Source of the DNA: Grimontia kaedaensis
GTDB taxonomy: Bacteria; Pseudomonadota; Gammaproteobacteria; Enterobacterales; Vibrionaceae
Length of the DNA stretch: 64,000 nt
NCBI RefSeq assembly: GCF_023746615.1
Contig: NZ_CP082276.1
Span: 1,178,001-1,242,000, forward strand
Direction of reading: 5' to 3'
Shown: positions 1 to 9,131 of the stretch, in pieces
Layout: each line of letters begins with the position of its first letter
Numbering within the stretch: position 1 is the stretch's first letter
The notes under the pieces: model-generated
What the model was told of the DNA's origin: nothing
Databases searched by the model: none
What the model saw: the letters and a program-made list of their open reading frames with translations, nothing else
Translations under genes and position numbers: made by a program

Positions 1-770
1 ATATGCCCTTCTCCGGCAAGCAGGCCACTGGTTGGGTCCAACCCTACCCAGCCTGCACCGGGCAAGTAGACCTCACACCAGGCATGGAGATCGGTGAAGT
101 CTTCTTCTGGACCAGACGGGCCATCGAGGGCTTTCACATCCGCAGTAAGCTGAACTAAATAGCCCGAGGCAAAACGCGCCGCCAAGCCTAATCGACGAAG
201 AATTTGCACCAGCAGCCATGAGGTATCGCGGCAGGAACCTTTCTTCAGCGTCAGCGTTTCCTGACAGGTTTGCACACCCGGTTCCAAACGAATCCCATAG
301 CCAATTTCATTCGCCAACTGGCTGTTCAACCCTACTAGGAAATCAACGATCGGCGTTTCGCTTCGGTCAATCGCCGCCATCCACTCGTCAAGCTCAGGGC
401 AATCTTCCGATGTTTTCAGATACGGCGAGAGCTCTTCGAGTAAAAGCGCATCATATTTGAACGGGTAATGCTCTGCGTATTCCTCAATAAAGAAGTCGAA
501 GGGATTAATGACCGTCATATCGGCGATCACTTCCACTTCAAATTCCAACTTGCCCGTCTTCTCAGGGAACACCAAGCGCGCCTGATAGTTACCAAACGGG
601 TCTTGCTGCCAGTTGATAAAATGATCTTCCGGCGTGACTTTCAGAGAGTAAGCATGAATGTGGGTACGCGAATGAGGCGCAGGCCTCAGCCGCAGGGTAT
701 GCGGCGAGACGTGGACATCGCGATCAAACTCATACGACGTTTTATGTAGGATCGCAACGCGAATTGTCAT
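1..770 (-). CDS. Transglutaminase-like protein, N-terminal part (cut by window edge)
   Basis: The reverse-strand frame opens at ATG 768-770 (MTIRVAILHKTSYEFDRD) and stays open to the left edge, so about 256 N-terminal residues are visible and the C-terminus is missing. An N-terminal beta-rich region is followed by a transglutaminase-like core: the nucleophile in GSCRDTSW, the His in DLHAWCEVY and the Asp in WVGLDPT. This matches the bacterial transglutaminase family that accompanies alpha-E and circularly permuted ATP-grasp proteins, often as the N-terminal half of a long protein ending in DUF2126. The start overlaps the stop of the upstream alpha-E gene by four bases (ATGA), showing translational coupling. 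A cysteine protease or amidase-type activity is expected from the fold; substrate and pathway are unknown. Confidence 0.85.
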   Translation of the reverse strand, partial: MTIRVAILHKTSYEFDRDVHVSPHTLRLRPAPHSRTHIHAYSLKVTPEDHFINWQQDPFGNYQARLVFPEKTGKLEFEVEVIADMTVINPFDFFIEEYAEHYPFKYDALLLEELSPYLKTSEDCPELDEWMAAIDRSETPIVDFLVGLNSQLANEIGYGIRLEPGVQTCQETLTLKKGSCRDTSWLLVQILRRLGLAARFASGYLVQLTADVKALDGPSGPEEDFTDLHAWCEVYLPGAGWVGLDPTSGLLAGEGH

Positions 771-1714
771 GCAGCCTCTCCATGTTTGAAATCAAACCAG
801 GTATCGCGGATCTGGCTTTGCAGATCGATCAGCGCCAACTGGATATCATTGAGATATTCACTGAGAGACAGGTTGATATCGTCTTCGCTTTCCACCTGGT
901 AGGTTTTGGCGCGGAGTGCTTCCGCAGACTCAGCAACTGCTTCATAGCGTGGCAGGTAAGTCGACGCGGTTTTGATTTGGCGTAGGCAGAATTTCAGCGA
1001 ACGCGGGAAATTTTGGTCGCCCAACAGGAACTGACAAGCCACCACACTATCAATGCCCGTTTTCATGGTGCGCTGACAGGTTAAATAGCCGCTTTGTGAT
1101 TTCAGTACCTTCGACCAAATGGCTTGGTCCAATACCACTTTCTCCTCCGGCAACGCGTTGACAGAGATGATGACCGCGGAATCCAGAATGCGCGTACACA
1201 TATCTGCCCTTTCGGTATAGCGCCCCATCACATTGAAGCTCCAGCTTTCATCACGACTCATGGTGTCTGCCAGCAATCCATTGATTTTTTGGCAACTCTC
1301 GATGATCGCATTCAGATAGGCGTGGCGATTTGAACGGTTGATGCCTTGCTGTATGTTGTTCTTTGCGTACTGGCAAAGCTCGTTGATGAGCTCCCACATT
1401 TCTTCCGGCACCACATCACGCGTGGTGCGGATGTTTTCTTTCACCATCAACAAGGAAGACAATAACGAGCTTGGGTTATCTTCTTTCGCCAGCAGAAAGC
1501 GCATGACGTTTTTCTCACCCTGATCTTTGTAGATAGCGCCAAACTCTTCGACACAGCCATTAATCTCAATCAGGTTGTACCAAGAGACTTTTACGTCGCG
1601 TGGCAGGTCAAACAACACTTCATCGTATACGCTCACCAAGCGGGCAATGTTCTCTACGCGCTCCAGATAGCGCGCACTCCAAAACAGGCGTTCTGCAACT
1701 CTCGATAGCATCAC
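767..1714 (-). CDS. Alpha-E domain protein (DUF403)
   Basis: A 315-residue, largely helical protein beginning MMLSRVAERLFWSARYLERVENIARLV, the characteristic opening of the alpha-E (DUF403) family. Its length is normal for the family. It sits between the ATP-grasp gene and the transglutaminase-like gene, with four-base ATGA overlaps on both sides (1711-1714 and 767-770), so the three are almost certainly one translationally coupled unit. The biochemical role of alpha-E proteins is not established. By gene context they are thought to work with the ATP-grasp ligase on a peptide or amide product. No signal peptide or membrane segment is visible, so a cytoplasmic location is likely. Confidence 0.9.
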   Translation of the reverse strand: MMLSRVAERLFWSARYLERVENIARLVSVYDEVLFDLPRDVKVSWYNLIEINGCVEEFGAIYKDQGEKNVMRFLLAKEDNPSSLLSSLLMVKENIRTTRDVVPEEMWELINELCQYAKNNIQQGINRSNRHAYLNAIIESCQKINGLLADTMSRDESWSFNVMGRYTERADMCTRILDSAVIISVNALPEEKVVLDQAIWSKVLKSQSGYLTCQRTMKTGIDSVVACQFLLGDQNFPRSLKFCLRQIKTASTYLPRYEAVAESAEALRAKTYQVESEDDINLSLSEYLNDIQLALIDLQSQIRDTWFDFKHGEAA

Positions 1715-3168
1715 TTCGCTCCTTTTGTTCTAACAATCCATGTGTCTTTACTGCCGCCACCTTGTGACGAGTTGACCACCAGTGAGCCCTTCTTCATGGC
1801 GACGCGGGTTAATCCACCGGTAGTGACATAGGTTTTTTTGCTTTGCAGGATGAACGGACGTAAATCGAGATGGCGCGGTTCCAGTTTTCCGCGTCCCACC
1901 AGCGTCGGTGCCGTTGAGAGCTTTAAGGTAGGTTGTGCGATGTAATTGCGCGGGTTTTCCTGAATCAGCTTAGCGAACAACTCCTGATCTTTCTTAGTGG
2001 AATGTGGCCCCACCAACATGCCATAACCGCCTGATTCATTAGCGGGCTTCACGACTAACTTATCGAGGTTTGCCAGTACATATTCGCGCTGTTCTTTGTT
2101 CTCACACAGGAAGGTTTCCACATTCGGCAGAATCGGCTCTTCATTGAGGTAGTAACGAATCAGCGCCGGCACGTAGGCGTAAACCACTTTGTCATCTGCA
2201 ACGCCAGCGCCCGGTGCATTCGCCAGCGCTACGTTTCCGGCTTTCCATGCACGCATCAAGCCCGGCACACCCAGCATGGAATCTTTGTTAAAGACTTCCG
2301 GGTCGATAAATTCATCGTCAATACGACGATAGATGACATCGACACGCTCCGGGCCATGAATGGTTTTCATATACACGCAGTCGTTGTCGTCAACGAAGAG
2401 ATCATTACCCTCCACCAGCTCAGCGCCCATTTGCTGGGCAAGGAAAGCATGTTCAAAATACGCGGAGTTATAGATTCCCGGTGTCAGTACGACGATTTCT
2501 GGCTGCTTCACTTTGCGCGGCGACAGCGCTTTCAAAGTTTGGAAAAGCTCAGATGTGTAAGCGTCGATGGGAAGAATGTCATCATTCTCGAACAACTCCG
2601 GCAACACACGTTTAGTGACAGCGCGGTTTTCCAGCATGTAGGAAACGCCGGACGGTACGCGGAGGTTGTCTTCCAGCACATAGAACTCACCATCACCTGC
2701 GCGCACCAAATCGGTGCCACAAATGTGTGCCCAAACACCGTATGGTGGCGAAACACCGACGCATTCTGGTCTGAAGTTTTTGGATTCTTCGATGATATGA
2801 GCGGGGATAATGCCGTCTTTAATGCAGTTTTGATCGTGATAGAGGTCGTCGATAAAGCGGTTGAGTGCGGTGAGTCGTTGCTTGAGTCCTTTTTCTGCGA
2901 TGGCCCAATCCTCGGCATCTATGGTTCGGGGAATGATATCGAAAGGCCAGGCCCGGTCTATGTTTCCTTCATCTGTATAAACGGTAAAGCTGATGCCCAT
3001 GTCCTCAATAGTGGCTTCAGCCGCCTGCTTGCGTTTTTCTAACTCATCCGTTGAAAGATCTTCTAGGTATCTAATCAATCGGTCAGAGGAAACGCGGTAA
3101 TTTCCTTTACTGTCCACCAGTTCGTCGAAGAACTCTCCACTGTCGTACATCGTCATCAAATCACTCAT
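1711..3168 (-). CDS. Circularly permuted ATP-grasp type 2 protein
   Basis: This is 485 residues from ATG 3166-3168 (MSDLMTMYDSGEFFDEL), preceded by AGGAAG. A longer in-frame start at 3216 adds 16 unconserved residues and has no comparable ribosome-binding site. It has the conserved stretches of the circularly permuted ATP-grasp family (DUF404/DUF407), including VGVSPPYGVWAHICG, LEDNLRVPSGVSYMLENR, VVKPANESGGYGM and a C-terminal basic segment with LDLRPF. ATP-grasp enzymes normally form an acyl-phosphate and ligate it to an amine or thiol. The substrate here is unknown. It is the first gene of a three-gene coupled operon with alpha-E and transglutaminase-like genes. Confidence 0.9.
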   Translation of the reverse strand: MSDLMTMYDSGEFFDELVDSKGNYRVSSDRLIRYLEDLSTDELEKRKQAAEATIEDMGISFTVYTDEGNIDRAWPFDIIPRTIDAEDWAIAEKGLKQRLTALNRFIDDLYHDQNCIKDGIIPAHIIEESKNFRPECVGVSPPYGVWAHICGTDLVRAGDGEFYVLEDNLRVPSGVSYMLENRAVTKRVLPELFENDDILPIDAYTSELFQTLKALSPRKVKQPEIVVLTPGIYNSAYFEHAFLAQQMGAELVEGNDLFVDDNDCVYMKTIHGPERVDVIYRRIDDEFIDPEVFNKDSMLGVPGLMRAWKAGNVALANAPGAGVADDKVVYAYVPALIRYYLNEEPILPNVETFLCENKEQREYVLANLDKLVVKPANESGGYGMLVGPHSTKKDQELFAKLIQENPRNYIAQPTLKLSTAPTLVGRGKLEPRHLDLRPFILQSKKTYVTTGGLTRVAMKKGSLVVNSSQGGGSKDTWIVRTKGAK

Positions 3169-3609
3169 GGCGGTTCTTCCTTTTTTTGCGATCCACCTAT
3201 CTGACTCTACGCCCATCCTTATTGTGAAAACTTGACGAATTTCGCGATTTTATTCTGATTTTTTGCATATTTTTCAAGGCGATCGACTAACCATTTGGAC
3301 AAAGCACTTAGCAAAAGCACACAAGACTCATTAATGAATCACTTTCGTCGGCATTTATGGTCTACACATGAAAGGAATAGGGACTTTCTGATAGCTAAAC
3401 AAATATGCGCCATGAATCGGCAATAAAAGACAAATAACGCCCTTATCATCGGGCGAATAAGGTCAGATATTTTAGGATATTAGTTGACCGAAAACGTTTT
3501 AGGAGAGAGGTTCCGCCCCAATAAGGTGCAATTAAGTCGGCTTTTACTGCCATTCTTTCAATTGTTCATTTTTTATTCGGTTTACCGCCAATTCCCTGCA
3601 AAGAGGCAT
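3169..3609. other. Intergenic region, ATP-grasp operon promoter side
   Basis: About 440 bases without a credible gene. The reading frames here have no ribosome-binding site and no family resemblance. The region must hold the promoter of the leftward ATP-grasp operon and contains one weak terminator-like hairpin for the gene at 3610-4020. I could not identify operator sites. Confidence 0.5.
3437..3455 (-). terminator. Weak terminator candidate for the 3610-4020 gene
   Basis: CGCCC (3438-3442) pairs with GGGCG (3451-3455) around an 8-base loop. Read on the minus strand it is followed by a T-rich stretch (TTATTTGTCTTTTATT). The stem is only five pairs and lies about 155 bases downstream of the stop, so the call is tentative. 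Confidence 0.35.
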
Positions 3610-4020
3610 TTAATCTTTCACGGGCAATCTGGACTGGATTTCCTTCATCAAGCCTTCCGGGTCTCGGTAGGCATAATAATTCACCACAATACGTTTCTCG
3701 CCAGCAGAAATGACAATAGAAAAGTCATTCGATTTAGAGCTTGTGACCTCACGCCAGTGAATTCGATTTTTACCCTTCTCAACATACTCGTCGGTCACAC
3801 GGGTATTTTTCGAATCAAACACCCAGAACAAAGAAACAAAAATGCCGACAAACGCCAGAAAACCATACAAGACATTCATCCAAATGCTTTGCTCTTCGCC
3901 CCCCAGCACTAACTGCAGATTTAGCACGCCAAATGTCATGCCCAACATCAGGATGACGAAGGAAAGTGGCTTGTTCAGAATCGCGTAATTCTTGTCCATG
4001 TCGGAAGATTTTTCACTCAC
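3610..4020 (-). CDS. Hypothetical two-helix membrane protein
   Basis: A 136-residue protein with two likely transmembrane helices (about residues 18-40 and 49-68, ending in LVSLFWVFDS-like hydrophobic sequence). A charged C-terminal cytoplasmic domain follows, with a short beta-rich pattern (IHWREVTSSKSNDFSIVI, KRIVVNYYAY). The overall layout recalls small PH-like membrane proteins, but I do not recognise a specific family. It is a single gene running leftward away from the divergent chemoreceptor at 4170. No catalytic motif is visible. Confidence 0.7.
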   Translation of the reverse strand: MSEKSSDMDKNYAILNKPLSFVILMLGMTFGVLNLQLVLGGEEQSIWMNVLYGFLAFVGIFVSLFWVFDSKNTRVTDEYVEKGKNRIHWREVTSSKSNDFSIVISAGEKRIVVNYYAYRDPEGLMKEIQSRLPVKD

Positions 4021-4169
4021 TGATAAAAACTCTCAATTTGAATCTATCCATAAGACCGCGCATGTTACTGAAAATTCATTAACTATTGTGCCTGTCTAAT
4101 TACACAGTAGCGGGTTTTCTTCCTACACTCTTAACAATGCAACACTGACTTCATGTAGAGGGGCTGGCT

Positions 4170-7163
4170 GTGCTTGAGAATTGGATGCAAAAATTCGAGG
4201 ATTTTGCGTTAGTAAAAAAAATGACCGTCATCCTCTGCCTGATCGGTTTTGTGCCTACTGTACTCACTGCACTCATTGGCCTCTACAGTTCTTCTAATTC
4301 TATAGAGCAACAGAAAAGCGAATCTTTGCAGGCCATCGCTCAACTCAAAGCAGATGCCTTAGAGCTTTATTTTGAAAACTCAAAGTCAGTATTGAAAAGT
4401 ATTGCCCAAAACCCTCTGACTGTTGATGCTATTTCTCCCCTTGTTTCTTCATTTAAGGATTACCCCAAAGAAAATATCCAGGAAAAGATGCGGGACCTGG
4501 CGACGTTTTATGAGGAAACGTTTGCAAAAAAATATCAAATCGAGACCAACTCTACGCTAGACACTGGACAACTGATAGAAGGTGCAAACGCGACAATGAT
4601 CTCGCTACAGCATGCCTACATCGCCAAAAACCATTATCCCGTTGGCCAGAAAGATCAACTTCGTCAAGCTGGGCGTTCTGCTTATGACGAGATACATAAG
4701 AACATCCACTCCACATTCCGCCAATACCTTGATGACTTCGGCTTCTATGATATTTTTCTGGTGAGCCTGTCAACCGGTGACGTGGTGTATTCTGTTTTCA
4801 AAGAAATCGACTTTGCTACCAATTTGGACGAAGGTCCTTATGCATCATCCGGCCTTGGTGATGCCTATCGTGATTTAAAGACCCAACTTTTGAATGGAGA
4901 ACAAGTAGAAACAGTATTCAATGATTATGACCAGTACCTCCCTTCTTACGATACACCTGCGGCTTTCGCTGCAACGCCTGTATATGTCAATGGCGTACCT
5001 AAAGCAGCATTAGTGATCCAATTGCCACTGGCTCAAATCAGTAAAGTCATGAGCAAGAGTTATGGTCTCGGGCATACTGGCGAATCCTATATCGTCGGCC
5101 CCGACCGCAAACTACGCTCAGACACTTTCCTCAGCGAAGACACAACCGTCGAATCAGCTTTTCGTGAGAACAAGACCATCAACACCATTGCTGTCGAGAC
5201 CGCATTCAGTAGCCCAACATCAATCCCTGATGAGGCCATCCACGGTTTAAATTATCGTGAACATGACGTGTTCACCGTATTTAGGAAAGTCCGTATTGGC
5301 GATAATACAGAATGGGTGATCATTGTTGAGCAGGATGTCAGTGAAGCGTTAGAAGCCATTACCGGTTTAGAGCTTATTTATCTGGCCGTCGCCTTTGTAC
5401 TCGTGGCTTTGGTTCTTTTTTCTGCCAAACATTTCGGCCAACTCATCGCGAACCCCATCCAGGAGCTATCTGCATTTATTCTAGGTTTACGTGAAAGCTG
5501 GCGATTCTCTGACCGCGCTAACGTCCATAGCAAGGACGAAACAGGACAAGCAGCAGAAGCTCTGAATACCATGCTCGCGTCACTCGATACCGCAGTAGGT
5601 AGTATTTCGAATACCATGGAAGGACTTTCTGAAGGGGACTTTTCTCGACGTGTTAGCTCGGAAATGACTGGTGATTTGCAGAAACTCAAACTTAGTATTA
5701 ATGAGTTCGCCTGTGAGATTGAAGTCACGGTAAAAGGGATCGGTGATGTGATGGCTAAAATCGAACAAGGCGATTTCAGTTCGCAGGTCACCACCAATGC
5801 TAAAGGCCAGCTCGGTGTGCTTAAAACTCAAGTAAACAGTTCTGCACGTGCAACAGCAGCCTTTATCAAGGACGCCAAACTGGTCATGTCCGCTCTCGAA
5901 GTCGGTGATTACAACAAACGCATTACAACACCAGCAGCCGGGGAACTCGCTTCCTTAAAAGAATCGATCAATCAGTCTATATCCAATACAGAAGGCGTTA
6001 TCGTCAACATCTGTGGCGTGATGGAATCAATTAGCCAAGGCAAGTTTGGGCAAACGGCTTCTGTCGAAGCTGCTGGAAAACTCGAAGAAATGAAGGTAGC
6101 GGTAAACCGCGCTTCCACTTCCATTAACGAGGTCATCGCAAATATCGTCACTGTTATGGCGCAGGTTTCTGAAGGTGATTTCTCGGCGCGATGCCAGACT
6201 GAAGGCGTATCTGGCGATCTGCTCAGTCTTGCCAACGCGGTCAACCAATCTGCCACCAACATCGACGAAACGCTGGCTCATACGCAGGACATTTTAGAGA
6301 AGCTTTCTAAAGGCGACCTCACTGAAACCTTCGACCATAAAGTATCCGGCGACTACCAAAAACTGAAGTCAGGCATCAATGACACGATAATCAGCCTTGC
6401 ATATATGGTTCAAGAAATTCAGGGGTCCGCCGCCATGGCGACCAAGAGTTCAGAAGAGACCAACGCCGAAGTCTCTAACCTCAACAGCCAGCTAGATACT
6501 CAAATCAAAGGCCTAAAAGATGTAACACTGCGTATGGCTGCGATGAAGAGCAATATTGAAGAAACACTGGATCATGCAAAAGTCTCGGTCTCCGTTTCCC
6601 AAAACGCACTCGAACATGCCCATGAAAGCGAAAAGCTGGTGAAAGAGGTTGAAGATGCGATGAAGTCAATCACGGACTCCAGCCGCAAGATGCAGCTCAT
6701 CATCGAAACCATTGAAGGTATTGCCTTCCAGACCAATCTTCTGGCGCTTAACGCCAGCGTAGAAGCCGCTCGTGCCGGAGAGCAAGGACGGGGTTTCTCC
6801 GTAGTTGCCGGTGAAGTAAGAAACTTAGCACAACGCTCTGCTGACGCTGCGAAAGAGATTTCGTCGCTGATTAAAGAGTCTGATGGGCGCGTGGCTTTAG
6901 GAGCCGAAAAAGTGAATCTATCCGGAGAGCTTTTATCGAAAATCACCCAATCGAACAGTGAGGTTTGTGCCAACTTTGAGCGAGTGAACATCTCTATCAA
7001 AGCGCAATTTGATCGCGTCAGGGAGGCCTCTGATGGCGTAAAGGATGTCGGAGACAATATTCAGCAATGTGCGCGTATTCTGAATCGCATCAACAACAAT
7101 ATGGATGGTGTCAATGAGCAGGCAGAAAACCTCAACCGTATGATTGGTCGATTTAATTATTAG
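4170..7163 (+). CDS. Methyl-accepting chemotaxis protein with poly-HAMP array
   Basis: A 997-residue chemoreceptor. The GTG start at 4170 has AGAGGGG seven bases upstream. An N-terminal membrane helix (about residues 19-42) and a large periplasmic sensor region (43-390, Cache-like layout) lead to a second helix (about 396-420). A canonical HAMP follows. Then come about six further HAMP-like units, each marked by a GDF/GDY/GKF-type turn and a GxLxxLKxxxN-type second helix (for example EGDFSRRV, QGDFSSQV, VGDYNKRI, QGKFGQTA, EGDFSARC, KGDLTETF). The cytoplasmic signalling hairpin has the conserved tip IAFQTNLLALNASVEAARAGEQGRGF (roughly 848-875). No CheR-binding C-terminal pentapeptide is seen. 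It should bind CheW/CheA. The ligand is unknown. Confidence 0.93.
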   Translation: MLENWMQKFEDFALVKKMTVILCLIGFVPTVLTALIGLYSSSNSIEQQKSESLQAIAQLKADALELYFENSKSVLKSIAQNPLTVDAISPLVSSFKDYPKENIQEKMRDLATFYEETFAKKYQIETNSTLDTGQLIEGANATMISLQHAYIAKNHYPVGQKDQLRQAGRSAYDEIHKNIHSTFRQYLDDFGFYDIFLVSLSTGDVVYSVFKEIDFATNLDEGPYASSGLGDAYRDLKTQLLNGEQVETVFNDYDQYLPSYDTPAAFAATPVYVNGVPKAALVIQLPLAQISKVMSKSYGLGHTGESYIVGPDRKLRSDTFLSEDTTVESAFRENKTINTIAVETAFSSPTSIPDEAIHGLNYREHDVFTVFRKVRIGDNTEWVIIVEQDVSEALEAITGLELIYLAVAFVLVALVLFSAKHFGQLIANPIQELSAFILGLRESWRFSDRANVHSKDETGQAAEALNTMLASLDTAVGSISNTMEGLSEGDFSRRVSSEMTGDLQKLKLSINEFACEIEVTVKGIGDVMAKIEQGDFSSQVTTNAKGQLGVLKTQVNSSARATAAFIKDAKLVMSALEVGDYNKRITTPAAGELASLKESINQSISNTEGVIVNICGVMESISQGKFGQTASVEAAGKLEEMKVAVNRASTSINEVIANIVTVMAQVSEGDFSARCQTEGVSGDLLSLANAVNQSATNIDETLAHTQDILEKLSKGDLTETFDHKVSGDYQKLKSGINDTIISLAYMVQEIQGSAAMATKSSEETNAEVSNLNSQLDTQIKGLKDVTLRMAAMKSNIEETLDHAKVSVSVSQNALEHAHESEKLVKEVEDAMKSITDSSRKMQLIIETIEGIAFQTNLLALNASVEAARAGEQGRGFSVVAGEVRNLAQRSADAAKEISSLIKESDGRVALGAEKVNLSGELLSKITQSNSEVCANFERVNISIKAQFDRVREASDGVKDVGDNIQQCARILNRINNNMDGVNEQAENLNRMIGRFNY

Positions 7164-7258
7164 AAGCCGTTGAACCTCAAAGTCTCGATATCGATCATTT
7201 AAGCCAGAAAATTCTGCTGTTACCCTGTGCTAAGTAAAGATGGACATGGATGTAAAGG

Positions 7259-8938
7259 ATGACAGCCCCAAACGAATTGGCGATCGGGATTGATTTAGGC
7301 ACCACGAACAGCGCTATCGCCGTGTGGCGGGACGGAAGCGCAGAACTGATCCCCAATGCCCTTGGTCAATACCTCACCCCTTCGGTTGTCAGTATCGATG
7401 ACAGCGGACAAGTGTTGGTTGGCGAAGCAGCTCACTCTCGTTTGGTTACTCGTCCTCAGGAAACCGCCGCTGCCTTTAAACGTTACCTAGGTTCTGACAA
7501 GCAATATCAACTTGGTAAACAGCGTTACACGCCGACTGAGCTTTGCGCCCTCATCCTGCGTTCTCTTAAAGCTGATGCCGAAGCTTTTCTGGGCCATGCC
7601 ATCAGCGAAGTGGTGATTTCAGTTCCCGCCTACTTCAGCGACCAACAACGCAAGCAGGTTCATCTTGCTGCAGAACTGGCTGATCTGATTGCTGTTCGCC
7701 TGATTAACGAGCCCACTGCTGCCTGTCTTGCATACAGCCTTCACGAATCTCACGAACGCCGCTTTCTTGTCTTCGATCTGGGTGGAGGTACTTTCGATGT
7801 CACCGTAGTAGAACATGCTGATGGGTTTGTTGACGTGCGCGCTTCTGCAGGAGATAACCGACTTGGTGGTGAAGACTTTACGCGTAAGCTTGCAGATTAT
7901 GTTGTCGATAAGGTCAAAACTGACGATGGTGACATTGCCTTAAATAACATGGCAAAAATCATCATCGCCTGTGAAAACGCCAAAAAAATTGGCGAAGGCG
8001 ACGTTGTGATCAATCTTCCCGAGCCTTTCGCCAAATCATTTTCACTTACGCCATTCATGCTTGATGAAATTTGGAAAGAGACCATGTTGAGACTCTCCCA
8101 GCCACTTCGTCAAGCGCTGAGCGACGCACGCATTACACCAGAAGATATTGATGAACTGATTTTTGTAGGCGGCGCGACGAGACTGCGTCAGGTTCAACAA
8201 CTCGCTACCCGCTTGATTGGACGGTTTGGTAAGATTTCGATCGACCCAGATTTGGTCGTTGCTATGGGCGCAGCCACTCAAGCTGCGTGCCGTTTGCGAG
8301 ATGAAGCCGTCGAAGAAATCGTACTCACCGATGTGTCCCCTTTCAGTCTGGGCATCGCTTCAAACCGCAATGGTCAGGTAGATGTATTTAGCCCTATTAT
8401 CGAGCGAAACACCGTTATCCCTACTTCCCGTGTTGAACGTTACTACACCACAACAGACAAGCAAACAGTCGTAAGAATTGCGGTTTACCAAGGCGAACGA
8501 TACTGGGTGCGTGAGAATATTTTCATCAACGAGTTTGAAGTGACCGTTCCAGAAAACAAAGCCGGTGAAGAGGCTATTGATGTGCGCTTCAGCTATGACA
8601 TTAATGGCTTGCTGGAAGTTGATGTGAAGGTACTATCGACGCAAAAGACAACCCAGAAAGTCATCGACCGAACACCTGTCGGCATGAGTGAAGACGACAA
8701 AGCTGCCAGCCGAGAGCGGTTGGCAATGCTGAAAGTTCATCCTCGTGACAAACTGCCTAACATTGCTATGTCAGAGAAACTAAACCGCCTCTACGAAGAA
8801 AAGCTCGCTGAGGAGCGACAGTTAGTGGAAGAGTTGATTGCCGCCTTCACAGACGCGTTGGACAGTCAGGATGAACGTGTGATTCGTGAAGCCAGAGAGT
8901 CGGTTGATAAGCAGTTGAAGGTTCTGGGTTTTAGTTAG
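7259..8938 (+). CDS. hscC: Hsp70-family chaperone HscC
   Basis: A 559-residue Hsp70, close to the length of HscC and much shorter than DnaK. The nucleotide-binding domain (about 1-375) shows the phosphate-1 motif IGIDLGTTNSA, the linker VISVPAYFSD, phosphate-2 FDLGGGTFDV and the adenosine motif FVGGATRL. A shortened substrate-binding domain with a reduced lid follows. In E. coli, HscC is a specialised Hsp70 that works with J proteins of the DjlB/DjlC type. The matching J-domain gene lies just downstream on the opposite strand (9132-11915) next to a DUF1266 gene, which supports HscC over DnaK or HscA. The AAGG directly before the ATG is unusually close, so initiation may be weak. Confidence 0.92.
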   Translation: MTAPNELAIGIDLGTTNSAIAVWRDGSAELIPNALGQYLTPSVVSIDDSGQVLVGEAAHSRLVTRPQETAAAFKRYLGSDKQYQLGKQRYTPTELCALILRSLKADAEAFLGHAISEVVISVPAYFSDQQRKQVHLAAELADLIAVRLINEPTAACLAYSLHESHERRFLVFDLGGGTFDVTVVEHADGFVDVRASAGDNRLGGEDFTRKLADYVVDKVKTDDGDIALNNMAKIIIACENAKKIGEGDVVINLPEPFAKSFSLTPFMLDEIWKETMLRLSQPLRQALSDARITPEDIDELIFVGGATRLRQVQQLATRLIGRFGKISIDPDLVVAMGAATQAACRLRDEAVEEIVLTDVSPFSLGIASNRNGQVDVFSPIIERNTVIPTSRVERYYTTTDKQTVVRIAVYQGERYWVRENIFINEFEVTVPENKAGEEAIDVRFSYDINGLLEVDVKVLSTQKTTQKVIDRTPVGMSEDDKAASRERLAMLKVHPRDKLPNIAMSEKLNRLYEEKLAEERQLVEELIAAFTDALDSQDERVIREARESVDKQLKVLGFS

Positions 8939-9040
8939 GAAAAGGTTGTGCTGGTTCTGGCTTCTTAACTGCACAATTACAGTGAGTTTGAGTAACAAAG
9001 TCGGTCTTGGCACCAAAAAACCTTCTCATCCAGAAGCTAG

Positions 9041-9068
9041 GCTCACTTTCTTTGGAAAGTGAGCGCAT
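9041..9068 (+). terminator. Hairpin between hscC and the J-protein gene
   Basis: A 10-bp perfect stem, GCTCACTTTC (9041-9050) with GAAAGTGAGC (9055-9064), separated by a 4-base loop. The tail GCATTTCC is only moderately T-rich. It lies in the convergent gap between hscC and the J-protein gene, where a shared terminator is expected. Confidence 0.5.
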
Positions 9069-9131
9069 TTCCAACAACATACAGCCACTATCAACAAGAA
9101 TAATTGCTAGCTCTCATTATGCTTCATCCTG

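Noticed and set aside
2356..3042. 228-residue frame on the plus strand
   Set aside because: Lies wholly antisense to the strongly conserved ATP-grasp gene and matches nothing recognisable.
7259..8938. Main chaperone DnaK
   Set aside because: Length (559), shortened C-terminus and neighbouring J-protein/DUF1266 genes fit HscC, not DnaK.
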